Made by a program: the position numbers and the translations under genes. This document shows positions 1-6,459 of a stretch of 22,746 bases of DNA, in pieces; the first letter of the stretch is position 1, and every line of letters begins with the position of its first letter. The DNA is from NZQO01 sp964639255 (GTDB lineage: Bacteria > Bacteroidota > Bacteroidia > Flavobacteriales > Flavobacteriaceae), in contig CAZXDP010000043.1 of the NCBI GenBank assembly GCA_964639255.1, positions 1 through 22,746 of the forward strand. Reading direction: 5' to 3'. The notes under the pieces were generated by a model. It searched no databases. It saw nothing but the letters and a program-made list of their open reading frames with translations, and was not told the DNA's origin.

Positions 1-1
1 T

Positions 2-220
2 TCGTTTACGCTAAGTCCCAACCCCACGACCGGCACCATAACCCTTCACGGTAGCGCTCCCGTAGATTCCGTAAAAATTAGCAACCTCCTGGGCCAACAA
101 GTAGCGCAATTTACTTCTGAAGAAATTATTGACATTTCCCATTTGACCGCCGGAGTGTATTTGGTGCGCATCGCCACGACAGAAGGTCTTGGTGGCACCT
201 TTAAGATTTTGAAAAGGTAG
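2..220 (+). CDS. C-terminal end of a T9SS-secreted protein (type A sorting domain), 5' truncated
   Basis: The reading frame enters from the left edge and ends at TAG 218-220, giving the last 72 residues of a larger protein. The visible part has the pattern of the type IX secretion system type A C-terminal sorting domain. It begins LSPNPTTGTITL, followed by a short beta segment (VKISNLLGQQV), then DISHLTAGVYLVRI and a final FKILKR ending in basic residues. In the Por/T9SS family this domain directs the protein across the outer membrane and is cleaved or anchored at the surface. The catalytic or binding part lies outside the window, so the function is unknown. kdsA follows after 95 bases with its own promoter, so the two are probably separate transcription units. 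Confidence 0.85.
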   Translation, partial: SFTLSPNPTTGTITLHGSAPVDSVKISNLLGQQVAQFTSEEIIDISHLTAGVYLVRIATTEGLGGTFKILKR

Positions 221-270
221 GCCACATCTCATTGTAGGGGTTCTAGGTCATCCTGAATGCTTGCCCGTGC

Positions 271-297
271 TTGGCAGATAGCTTTTCAGTATCTTTG
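271..297 (+). promoter_or_regulatory. Bacteroidota-type promoter of kdsA
   Basis: TATCTTTG at 290-297 is a perfect match to the TAnnTTTG -7 consensus of the Bacteroidota primary sigma factor. A TTG lies at 271-273, 16 bases upstream, slightly short for the -33 element. The start codon at 316 leaves a leader of about 12 bases. Confidence 0.6.
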
Positions 298-315
298 CAT
301 ACCTAAAACAGTGTT

Positions 316-1134
316 ATGAACCTGAACTCCATCCCAAAACTGAAACATACCCAATCTGATGCTTTTTTCCTGCTCGCCGGGCCCTGCGCCATCGAGGGGG
401 AGGACATGGCCCTTCGCATCGCCGAAAAGGTGGTCGCCATAACCGACGATCTCTCTATTCCTTACATTTTTAAGGGCAGTTTTAAAAAAGCCAACCGCAG
501 TAGAATAGACAGCTTTACGGGTATTGGCGATGAAAAAGCATTGAAAATTCTTCGAAAGGTAAGCGAAACCTTCGACATACCTACGGTAACCGATATCCAC
601 GAAAGCAGTGACGCGGCCTTGGCTGCCGAATATGTAGATGTACTGCAAATTCCCGCTTTTTTGGTTCGGCAAACCGATTTGGTGGTGGCTGCCGCAGAGA
701 CGGGAAAAACTGTCAATCTAAAAAAGGGACAGTTTATGAGTCCGGAGAGTATGAAACACGCCGCTCAAAAAGTCCGCGATGCTGGAAACGATAAGGTAAT
801 GATCACCGATCGCGGGACGATGTTCGGGTACCAAGATATGGTGGTCGATTTTAGGGGCATCCCCACCATGAAAGAGTATGGCACCACCGTACTCGATGTA
901 ACCCATAGCCTCCAACAGCCCAACCAGAGCGTAGGCGTTACGGGCGGACGACCCGATATGATAAGCACCATTGCCCGTGCGGGTATTGCGGTAGGCGTAG
1001 ATGGTATTTTTATTGAAACGCATTACGATCCTTCCAGGGCCAAAAGTGATGCCAGCAATATGTTGGATCTTGCCAATTTAAAGAAGTTGTTGAGCGATCT
1101 TGTCGCTATTCGCAAAACAGTGCTTAGCCTGTAA
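316..1134 (+). CDS. kdsA: 3-deoxy-8-phosphooctulonate synthase (KDO-8-P synthase)
   Basis: This cytoplasmic enzyme condenses phosphoenolpyruvate with D-arabinose 5-phosphate to make KDO 8-phosphate, the precursor of the inner-core sugar of lipopolysaccharide. The 272-residue length is normal for the family. Visible motifs are LAGPCAIE (residues 20-27), FKGSFKKANRS (52-62), QIPAFLVRQTDL (111-122), NLKKGQF (134-140), DVTHSLQQP (194-202) and ETHYDPSRAKSDASN (234-248). Cys24, His197, Glu234 and Asp245 sit where the metal ligands of the metal-dependent class lie (as in the Aquifex enzyme). The E. coli-type metal-independent class has Asn at the cysteine position, so this looks like the metal-dependent form. 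The start ATG follows a perfect -7 box. The 3' end overlaps the convergent DUF1801 gene by 11 bases. Confidence 0.97.
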   Translation: MNLNSIPKLKHTQSDAFFLLAGPCAIEGEDMALRIAEKVVAITDDLSIPYIFKGSFKKANRSRIDSFTGIGDEKALKILRKVSETFDIPTVTDIHESSDAALAAEYVDVLQIPAFLVRQTDLVVAAAETGKTVNLKKGQFMSPESMKHAAQKVRDAGNDKVMITDRGTMFGYQDMVVDFRGIPTMKEYGTTVLDVTHSLQQPNQSVGVTGGRPDMISTIARAGIAVGVDGIFIETHYDPSRAKSDASNMLDLANLKKLLSDLVAIRKTVLSL

Positions 1135-1483
1135 AACCTGGTTTTCGAGTTCGGTAGGCCTCTTGCAGACATTGCGCGATGATATTCATATCCATATCCT
1201 CGTGGCTTCGATAGCGCAGTGATTTTACGTATTTTCGGTTTTCACTAATAAGGTGGTCTAAATGCACCTCCCAAGCAGGACGTACCCAAAAACAAAGGTC
1301 AAAATATCCTTTTGTCACGTTAAAGTAACAGATGGGGCAATCTTTAGCATAGAATATGGGCAAGCTCCATTTGTAGTGCAAGCTTATGTTGGGTACGCAT
1401 TGCTCCACTATATATTTTGTTTGCAGCATCATGCCCCTAAAAGGCTCAGGTTTTTCCAAGATATATGCCTCGGCTGGTTTCAT
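1124..1483 (-). CDS. DUF1801 domain protein
   Basis: A 119-residue soluble protein with no signal peptide or membrane segment. It matches the DUF1801 (YdhG-like) fold pattern: PAEAYILEKPEPFRGMML at the N-terminus, then PNISLHYKWSLPIFYAKDCPICYFNVTKGYFDLCFW in the middle and RKYVKSLRYRSHEDMDMNII towards the end. The family is small and poorly characterised, with an SRPBCC-unrelated alpha/beta fold and no agreed activity, so I assign no function. The start at ATG 1481-1483 gives the usual N-terminus of the family. It is preceded directly by GGGGG rather than a spaced ribosome binding site. The gene is convergent with kdsA and overlaps its end by 11 bases. A hairpin that could terminate transcription lies just 14 bases upstream of the start codon. 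Confidence 0.85.
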   Translation of the reverse strand: MKPAEAYILEKPEPFRGMMLQTKYIVEQCVPNISLHYKWSLPIFYAKDCPICYFNVTKGYFDLCFWVRPAWEVHLDHLISENRKYVKSLRYRSHEDMDMNIIAQCLQEAYRTRKPGFTG

Positions 1484-1496
1484 CCCCCTAAAATAG

Positions 1497-1524
1497 AAAA
1501 ACCCGATATGGCTATCGGGTTTTT
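1497..1524. terminator. Bidirectional intrinsic terminator between DUF1801 and the small RNA array
   Basis: A perfect 12-bp stem, AAAAACCCGATA with TATCGGGTTTTT, closes a 4-base loop at 1509-1512. Both sides end in A/U runs, so it can stop transcripts in either direction. It may end read-through from kdsA on the plus strand, or from the minus-strand small RNA units into the DUF1801 leader. Confidence 0.6.
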
Positions 1525-1559
1525 CCTGTGGAATTTTCGGTTGGCTAGTGTACCTTTAA

Positions 1560-1634
1560 ACAAAAAGGCCGTTGGGAAACCCCTATACGGCCCTTTTTGC
1601 ACTTCGCTATTATTAACTCCCCAATTAATTTAGC
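1560..1634 (-). ncRNA. Candidate small RNA 1, copy of a tandem pair
   Basis: Read on the minus strand, a promoter (1639-1669) is followed after 4 bases by GCTAAATTAATTGGGGAG. About 25 bases later comes a strong intrinsic terminator: GGCCGT at 1567-1572 pairs with ACGGCC at 1587-1592, with a U run at 1562-1566. The predicted transcript is about 73-75 nt with no reading frame of note. Its first 29 nt can fold as GCUA..UUAA / UUAA..UAGC, presenting a G-rich UUGGGGAG loop. The same 5' segment starts copy 2 at 1792 with one base difference, while the terminator hairpins have unrelated sequences. That is the pattern of paralogous small RNAs with a conserved 5' functional region. No expression data are available; this rests on promoter, repeat and terminator geometry. 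Confidence 0.6.
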
Positions 1635-1638
1635 TATA

Positions 1639-1669
1639 CAAACATAAAACTACTTCTAACGGTACTCAA
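1639..1669 (-). promoter_or_regulatory. Promoter of candidate small RNA 1
   Basis: On the minus strand, TTG (forward CAA 1667-1669) is followed after 20 bases by TATGTTTG (forward 1639-1646), a perfect TAnnTTTG box. The conserved GCTAAA begins 4 bases further on and is the likely transcription start. Confidence 0.6.
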
Positions 1670-1707
1670 GGGGAAAAACCACCTTTTTTTTACAGGGTTT
1701 TTCCTGT
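1669..1707. promoter_or_regulatory. Two-site operator upstream of small RNA 1
   Basis: ACAGG-N6-CCTGT, a perfect inverted repeat at 1692-1707, is centred about 65 bp upstream of the inferred start. A weaker site with AGGGG at 1669-1673 lies 23 bp closer and overlaps the -33 element. The same arrangement stands in front of copy 2, which argues for a bound regulator rather than chance. Confidence 0.5.
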
Positions 1708-1721
1708 TTTCAATTTCTGCC

Positions 1722-1792
1722 AAAAAAAAACTGCTCGTTTTCCGAACAGCTTTTTTATCTATGTGCTATTTTAACTCCCCAATTAATTTAGC
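1722..1792 (-). ncRNA. Candidate small RNA 2, copy of a tandem pair
   Basis: The minus-strand unit begins with the same GCTAAATTAATTGGGGAG segment as copy 1, again 4 bases after a -7 box. It ends in a terminator whose hairpin reads CUGUUCG-gaaaa-CGAGCAG in the minus sense, followed by nine U (forward A run 1722-1730). One stem position is a U-G wobble on the minus strand but a C-A mismatch on the plus strand, which supports minus-strand transcription. Predicted length is about 71 nt. The conserved 5' hairpin with the UUGGGGAG loop is shared with copy 1, but the terminator sequence is not. No target can be named from the window. Confidence 0.6.
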
Positions 1793-1796
1793 ATGG

Positions 1797-1828
1797 TAAA
1801 GATGCGAATTTATTCAGCAACCAAACAA
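1797..1828 (-). promoter_or_regulatory. Promoter of candidate small RNA 2
   Basis: On the minus strand, TTG (forward CAA 1826-1828, spacer 21) or TTTG (forward CAAA 1822-1825, spacer 17) precedes CATCTTTA (forward 1797-1804). The -7 box is imperfect against TAnnTTTG, but its distance to the conserved GCTAAA start is identical to copy 1. Confidence 0.45.
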
Positions 1829-1866
1829 GGGGATTTTTCCTGTTTTTTGAACAGGTTTTTTCCTGT
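1828..1866. promoter_or_regulatory. Two-site operator upstream of small RNA 2
   Basis: The perfect inverted repeat ACAGG-TTTTTT-CCTGT lies at 1851-1866. A second site, AGGGG-ATTTTT-CCTGT, lies at 1828-1843, 23 bp closer to the promoter and overlapping the -33 region. The centres fall about 66 and 43 bp upstream of the inferred start, the same as for copy 1 within one base. Confidence 0.5.
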
Positions 1867-2181
1867 ACCGGCATCAAAACGCATAATACATATACTAAAG
1901 CGATTTTTTTTGAGCCAGTGACTTAATATAATATAAGAATATCGAATTGCTTCAAACTATTGTTATCCGGTTAACCCAGGCTGAGAAAGAACTCTATGGC
2001 AAATGTTGTTGCTTATCGGAAATTTTTTATTTCCTTAGCTTAAAGATTATTAAATATTACTTCACCCGATAGATATTAAGGTTAGAAGTATTTTTTAGAT
2101 AGTATTCTAATAATGCTGAAAAAAGATATTGTCGTGTTAGCAAGGAGTAACTAATAGAAATCTTATAAAATACTCCGGCAA
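1867..2181. other. AT-rich intergenic stretch
   Basis: About 315 bases without a credible reading frame, clear promoter or hairpin. It separates the small RNA units from the terminator of the IWPGS peptide gene. I see nothing else in it. Confidence 0.5.
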
Positions 2182-2217
2182 TAAAAAAACCGCCTCATCT
2201 TTTTGTAATGAAACGGT
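2182..2217 (-). terminator. Intrinsic terminator of the IWPGS peptide gene
   Basis: Read on the minus strand, ACCGTTTCAT (forward 2208-2217) pairs along 10 bp with ATGAGGCGGT (forward 2189-2198), with two G-U wobbles, and is followed by seven U. It lies 65 bases after the stop codon at 2282. Confidence 0.75.
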
Positions 2218-2281
2218 CTATTTTAAAATTATTAATAGTTTATAAAATTAAACAATAAGTATACGCTAAATAAAAATATAA

Positions 2282-2473
2282 TTATCCCTTGCCGTTGGCA
2301 CTGCCGGGCCAAATAATATCTGGTTGCGTTTCGGCGGGAGTAGTTTTGTCTTTCTTACCATTGACGCTTCCTGGCCAAATCAGATCATCTTCTGTCTGAT
2401 AATTTGCCACATTGGTGTCTCCTGCTGATAAGGACATCATAACTGAAACTAGTAAGCTGAAAAATGTACTCAT
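2282..2473 (-). CDS. Small exported peptide with two IWPGS(V/A)NGK repeats
   Basis: A 63-residue protein that I do not recognise. Residues 1-17 are a hydrophobic segment (FFSLLVSVMMSLSAG) that could act as a short signal peptide, although it has no basic N-terminal residues. The rest is hydrophilic and contains the nonapeptide IWPGSVNGK at 32-40 and IWPGSANGK at 54-62, both preceded by Asp plus a hydrophobic residue and 22 residues apart. The two copies use different codons, so the similarity is held at protein level. The same heptapeptide IWPGSAN occurs in the exported protein at 5625-6260. A dedicated terminator follows the gene, which supports it being real. The repeated-unit layout resembles precursors of processed peptides, but no protease site is evident. 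No function is assigned. Confidence 0.7.
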   Translation of the reverse strand: MSTFFSLLVSVMMSLSAGDTNVANYQTEDDLIWPGSVNGKKDKTTPAETQPDIIWPGSANGKG

Positions 2474-2562
2474 ACATATTAATTTTAGATTAGAATTTAA
2501 ATATAAATAAAATATAAATCAGTTTTAAATTTTATAGCATTATTTATCCATTAAATATGCCT

Positions 2563-2762
2563 ATGCCAAGGAACAATTCGAATACTTGTATTGCTATTTC
2601 ATCATCTAATATACCCAATACCCCCTTGGGCGATTGAGCTAAATTAAGTCAGTTACTTTTTAGCTTAATGGGCAATGCTACCAAATTTATACAAGGGGCA
2701 GGATTAACATTCCTATAACCCTTTAAAAAAAAGAAGTCACCATCCAAATTAGATTGGTAATT
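2563..2762 (+). pseudogene. Decayed fragment of a hybrid histidine kinase (ATPase N-box region)
   Basis: Between 2608 and 2718 the plus strand reads NIPNTPLGD, a stop, AKLSQLLFSLMGNATKFIQ and then another stop. It aligns with residues about 472-500 of the intact kinase downstream (NVPNVLLGDRAKLSQLL...GNATKF). Similarity extends upstream to about 2575 (SNT...N-PN with equal spacing) and, at DNA level, downstream to about 2760. The nucleotide match to 4260-4340 is strong, for example GCTAAATTAAGTCAGTTACT in both. There are in-frame stops, no start and no other kinase domains. It is a relic of a second, paralogous kinase, left by deletion or by an incomplete local duplication. Confidence 0.8.
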
Positions 2763-2845
2763 GCACGAACTTATAGTTATGTTAAATAATATACTCCGTT
2801 TGCCTTGAATATGCTATATTTAGCAAGACCAAATTTACAACCTGC

Positions 2846-5056
2846 TTGAAACCAATATTATACATTTTTTTGGCACTATTTTGTTGGCAACACGCTTTAT
2901 CGCAAACCAATGAAGTTCCCGAGGTAGCTATTGACTCCATTTCTGTACGCTATGCAGATTCGCTCTATAATTCCGTTATAACCAAATACTATAAAAAAGA
3001 ATATGACAAGGTTATATCCCTCGGTGTTTCCTATTCAGAAGTTTTACGAAAAAAGGGGATTGATAGCTTACCAATACTTATTATGGGCTTTGTGGGAAAT
3101 TCCTTCTTAAGGAGCGGCGATACACTTACTTCCAAACAAATTTTTGAAGAAAATCTCTTAATGGCAAATAAGTTGGGAAGGAGCAACCTTATTCTTACGG
3201 CTCGAATTGACCTAGCGAACGTATATGCCCTACAGAGTCAGTATGACAAAGCAAATATATTGTATGAAGAAACGATTCCTTTTGCGGAACAATCGAAAGA
3301 TACATCATCATTATTTGTACTCAACTCCAACATTACTGAAATTAATTTAAGAGAAAAGAAAGTTAAAGATGCCCGCGAACATCTTGAGGCTACTAAGCTC
3401 TACGCTAACAGTTCGAAGGTGCCTATGTTTATTGCGTATTCCAATATGTTAGAAGGGTGGCTCTTGTTCATGGAGGGAAAGTACAAAAATGCTTCAGCAG
3501 TATTTAGCACTACCATCGAACCCTTGGAAGACCTTCAGTTTGTCGAGGCCTTAGTGGAACTCTACCATAAATATTCGTTGAGTGAAGCTGCCTTAGGAAA
3601 TTATGAAAAAGCCCTAACCTTACTACAAAAACATAACGAATATCAAGAGACAAAATATGAAGGCGATAAAATTGCGGCCATCGAGGCGGCTACGGCGAAG
3701 TTCCAAGTAGATCGATACCGACAAGAATTGCGAGAGCAGGAATTACAGAGCGAAATCGATCAAGAAAAAATAGCCCGAGAAACAACATTGTTTTGGGTTC
3801 GAATTGCCGCGGGTATCGTTTTTGTCGCGTCCATTTTTGTATTTATATCTTATATCCGAAGAAAAAAATTGCTGAAAAGTCTCATCGCTACGAACAAGCA
3901 ATATCTAATAGAAAAAGACCGAGCCGAAGAGCTATCTCGCGCCAAGAGCGTACTTTTCTCGAATGTTACCCACGAGCTTCGCACCCCTATGTTTGGCATC
4001 ATTGGCATATCGTCTATGTTGTTAAGCGAGCGATTAGGCAAAAAACAAAGGGAACACGTTAGTTACCTTAAATTCTCTGCAGAATACCTTTTATCCCTCA
4101 TCAACAATGTACTTCATTTTAACAAAAGTGGAGCCAATACTACTGAAACTCTTGAAAGTTCTGAGCTTAATCTTCGCGAAACCGTACACCACTGTATCGA
4201 AGCCTCAAAATACCTTGACACAACTTTTTCCAATACCTATACCTACCACCAAGACGCTAATGTACCCAATGTGCTGTTGGGCGACCGAGCTAAATTAAGT
4301 CAGTTACTTATTAACTTACTGGGCAACGCTACCAAATTTACCCAGGATGGTACGATTAACGTTCGGGTGTCCCTTCAGAAAAAAGAAAACACCAAATTAT
4401 GGTTGACTTTTGAAATTAAGGATACTGGCAAGGGAATCCCTCCCGATAAGCTAAAACATGTTCTGGAAGGAATGGATATGAAAGCCTATTCTACGAGTTC
4501 TTTTACGGGAACTGGGCTTGGCCTTCCCATTGTAAAGAGAATTGTCGACCAATGGTCTGGGCAAATTACCATCAACAGTAAAGAGGGAGAAGGCACACAA
4601 GTTTTAATTACTTTACCATTTGAAGAAGTTCCCTGTCAGATGATCACTGAAAAAACAGCTTCCCCAATCGAGAAGACGAAACTCCTGGACGGACTTACCA
4701 TTTTAGTTGTAGATGACAATAAGATAAACCGATTGGTAACACAAAAGAAGCTGGAAGGGTTTGGCGCCAAGGTATCTCTGGCGAGTTGTGGTGAAGAAGG
4801 AATTGATACAGCCTCTCAGGACGCTCTAGACTTGGTATTTATGGACATCAATATGCCAGGTATGGACGGTTTTGAAGCAGCGAAGCGGATTCGAGAGTTA
4901 CGTCCCAATTTACCCATTATAGCCCTGACGGCAGTGGAAGAGGAAAAAGTGCTGCAACGGGAGAACTTTTCTATTATGTCTGATATAATAATAAAGCCTT
5001 TCAACGACTCCGATTTTATAGAAATGATTTTAAAGCACGTTGCTGTTCCAAAGTAA
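2846..5056 (+). CDS. TPR-containing hybrid sensor histidine kinase/response regulator
   Basis: A 736-residue membrane sensor. Residues 1-19 form a signal peptide ending LSQ. Residues about 30-265 are helical TPR-like repeats, expected in the periplasm. A charged coiled coil (270-312) leads to one membrane segment at 315-337. The cytoplasmic part has a HisKA domain with His376 in NVTHELRTP. Next is an HATPase domain with N-box Asn490/Asn494, DTGKGIP (526-532) and GTGLGLP (555-561). Last is a receiver domain at about 617-733 with Asp623/Asp624, phosphoacceptor Asp667 (FMDINMPGMDG), Thr695 and Lys717. All catalytic residues are present. There is no DNA-binding output domain, so a separate partner regulator is needed. 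Translation starts at TTG 2846: no in-frame ATG gives a full signal peptide. Neighbours are a kinase relic and two genes encoding IWPGS motifs. The stimulus is unknown. Confidence 0.92.
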   Translation: MKPILYIFLALFCWQHALSQTNEVPEVAIDSISVRYADSLYNSVITKYYKKEYDKVISLGVSYSEVLRKKGIDSLPILIMGFVGNSFLRSGDTLTSKQIFEENLLMANKLGRSNLILTARIDLANVYALQSQYDKANILYEETIPFAEQSKDTSSLFVLNSNITEINLREKKVKDAREHLEATKLYANSSKVPMFIAYSNMLEGWLLFMEGKYKNASAVFSTTIEPLEDLQFVEALVELYHKYSLSEAALGNYEKALTLLQKHNEYQETKYEGDKIAAIEAATAKFQVDRYRQELREQELQSEIDQEKIARETTLFWVRIAAGIVFVASIFVFISYIRRKKLLKSLIATNKQYLIEKDRAEELSRAKSVLFSNVTHELRTPMFGIIGISSMLLSERLGKKQREHVSYLKFSAEYLLSLINNVLHFNKSGANTTETLESSELNLRETVHHCIEASKYLDTTFSNTYTYHQDANVPNVLLGDRAKLSQLLINLLGNATKFTQDGTINVRVSLQKKENTKLWLTFEIKDTGKGIPPDKLKHVLEGMDMKAYSTSSFTGTGLGLPIVKRIVDQWSGQITINSKEGEGTQVLITLPFEEVPCQMITEKTASPIEKTKLLDGLTILVVDDNKINRLVTQKKLEGFGAKVSLASCGEEGIDTASQDALDLVFMDINMPGMDGFEAAKRIRELRPNLPIIALTAVEEEKVLQRENFSIMSDIIIKPFNDSDFIEMILKHVAVPK

Positions 5057-5554
5057 TTATCCATAAACAGCCAAACAGTCTCAATAGCAACTTTACTTTC
5101 AATAACACTGGGGGTACTGCCGTTATCCTTTGCGTTGCGCTTGTGGTTTTTCTACCAAGCGTTCTTTTTATACAGATGATGTAGTTTTCGCCCTTCAATT
5201 ATAGGCGTTATAGCATAATGTTTCATAAATTCCTTGCTTCAATGTCTTTTTGATATCGTTCACCTCGCATACAAGTGCTCCCCAGCTACTTTACTTTCAA
5301 TCATTGAAAACAACCCATTACATAGTGATTGAAAATGGAATTGGAGCCAAGTCTCCCTTACAAATTAGAAACGAATGGAAGAGCATCGTACCATCGCTAC
5401 GGCAGTCACGCACGTTTGCTCCCTATCTCCCAAATGCACTTCATTCACTTCCCTTAAGCATCAACAGGTTTCTATTTCCGGCAGCGATCCTGGGTGTTGC
5501 CCTGTTCTTTATATTGCAACAAAATGAATATTTAGTCTGGATCGTAAAAGGGCA
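5057..5554. other. Region without a convincing gene after the hybrid kinase
   Basis: About 500 bases of mixed composition. An open frame runs 5250-5588 on the plus strand (112 residues, with a hydrophobic stretch near residues 74-90), but its last codons are the terminator hairpin of the opposite gene and it resembles nothing I know. A second hydrophobic, startless frame (AVILCVALVVFLPSVLFI) lies at about 5117-5170. These could be remnants of a decayed membrane protein or chance. I do not call a gene here. Confidence 0.35.
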
Positions 5555-5586
5555 TAAAAAAACATCCCGTCGAAAAGACGGGATGT
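5555..5586 (-). terminator. Intrinsic terminator of the exported IWPGS protein gene
   Basis: A perfect 10-bp stem, ACATCCCGTC (5562-5571) with GACGGGATGT (5577-5586), closes a 5-base loop. On the minus strand it is followed by a run of seven U. It lies 39 bases after the stop codon at 5625. Confidence 0.8.
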
Positions 5587-5624
5587 AAAACTAAACTTAA
5601 TGTATACTTATGGCATCGTATCTA

Positions 5625-6260
5625 TTAATCGTCATCGACGGCATCGAAGTGCATCAGCACCCATCGCTGTTGGTTCCCGTCGTACATCAGTTGTACCATT
5701 CCGTATCTATCTACGGTGATATCGCTGCGGAGGTTCAATCTATTTTGTGGTAAACTACCCCCGTGGTCCCTTCTTAATGTGAGCCTACCATCGGTAGGAT
5801 AGAGCCATATAATGGTTCCATCGGTTCCACCCTCTATACCCGTAAACACGAGATTTCCAAGGCTGTTTCGTAATCGAATCACCGATTTTTGACTATTGGC
5901 ACTTCCAGGCCATATCAGGAGCGCTGCATCATTTACATTACCCGAAGTATTAAAAACGGGAACATCACCCATCTGGGCTGTCCTGTTCACGGAGGTAAGC
6001 ACGTTGTTTTCCAGGATTACATCGTTTTCAATTTGAACGTGTACAAAGTTACCTTCTTCGTCAACACCAATAATCCCGACAGCTTGTACGGGCTGGTTCC
6101 GACTGTTCCGTGTATCATCGGCATCGACCTTTCTCACACGTATGGTACCATTAATATCTAAATCGGTCGTTGGAGTGGTGGTATTTATCCCAACTTGGGA
6201 AATAGCGGCTGTACTAATAAAGAGCACAGCAGAGGTGAGAATAATGTATAAGTAGTTCAT
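5625..6260 (-). CDS. Exported protein with flavobacterial VGINTTTP motif and one IWPGSAN motif
   Basis: A 211-residue protein with a clear signal peptide (residues 1-22, ending AAISQ). It is followed by VGINTTTPTTDLDINGTIRVR (23-43), a segment common at the mature N-terminus of flavobacterial surface or structural proteins, often tail-fibre-like. Residues 105-130 contain NVNDAALLIWPGSANSQKSVIRL, whose IWPGSAN (116-122) is identical to the repeat of the small peptide at 2282-2473. The C-terminal part (148-205: IIWLYPTDGRLTLRR...RYGMVQLMYDGNQQRWVLM) looks like the beta-rich end of phage-tail or adhesin-like proteins. It has no sorting domain of the T9SS type and no catalytic motif. It is likely a secreted structural or binding protein; the precise role is unknown. 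Its own terminator follows. Confidence 0.85.
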   Translation of the reverse strand: MNYLYIILTSAVLFISTAAISQVGINTTTPTTDLDINGTIRVRKVDADDTRNSRNQPVQAVGIIGVDEEGNFVHVQIENDVILENNVLTSVNRTAQMGDVPVFNTSGNVNDAALLIWPGSANSQKSVIRLRNSLGNLVFTGIEGGTDGTIIWLYPTDGRLTLRRDHGGSLPQNRLNLRSDITVDRYGMVQLMYDGNQQRWVLMHFDAVDDD

Positions 6261-6459
6261 AATCGATAATTTGGGTATGCTAAAAGTAGTCTAATTTTTT
6301 GTATGAAAAATCTTCCAAAATTTTTTTAACCAAAATTTAGATAGCTTTTCGATTAAACGCACAATTAATCGTTAAAAGACACTTTACTTACCAATTTATG
6401 AACACCTTATCTGCTAAAAACCAGTTTATTCGGTATATGGAATCCCTTACCCTATCAAA

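Larger units (their letters stand above)
1560..1866 (-). repeat. Tandem duplicated small RNA module
   Basis: Two units about 158 bp apart share a 22-base identical core (1613-1634 and 1771-1792) extended to about 29 bases with one indel. They also share operator motifs and order: operator, promoter, conserved 5' segment, terminator. The sequence between these elements is unrelated. Only functional segments are conserved, so this is an old duplication under selection rather than a recent copy. Confidence 0.65.

Noticed and set aside
5090..5301. 14-base direct repeat ACTTTACTTTCAAT at 5090-5103 and 5288-5301
   Set aside because: About one such repeat is expected by chance in an AT-rich window of this length, and nothing else marks the interval as an insertion.
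5250..5588. Open frame of 112 residues on the plus strand with a hydrophobic segment
   Set aside because: It ends inside the terminator hairpin of the opposite gene, resembles no family I know, and has no promoter or close neighbour; a faint LytTR-like look of its first half was not strong enough to call.
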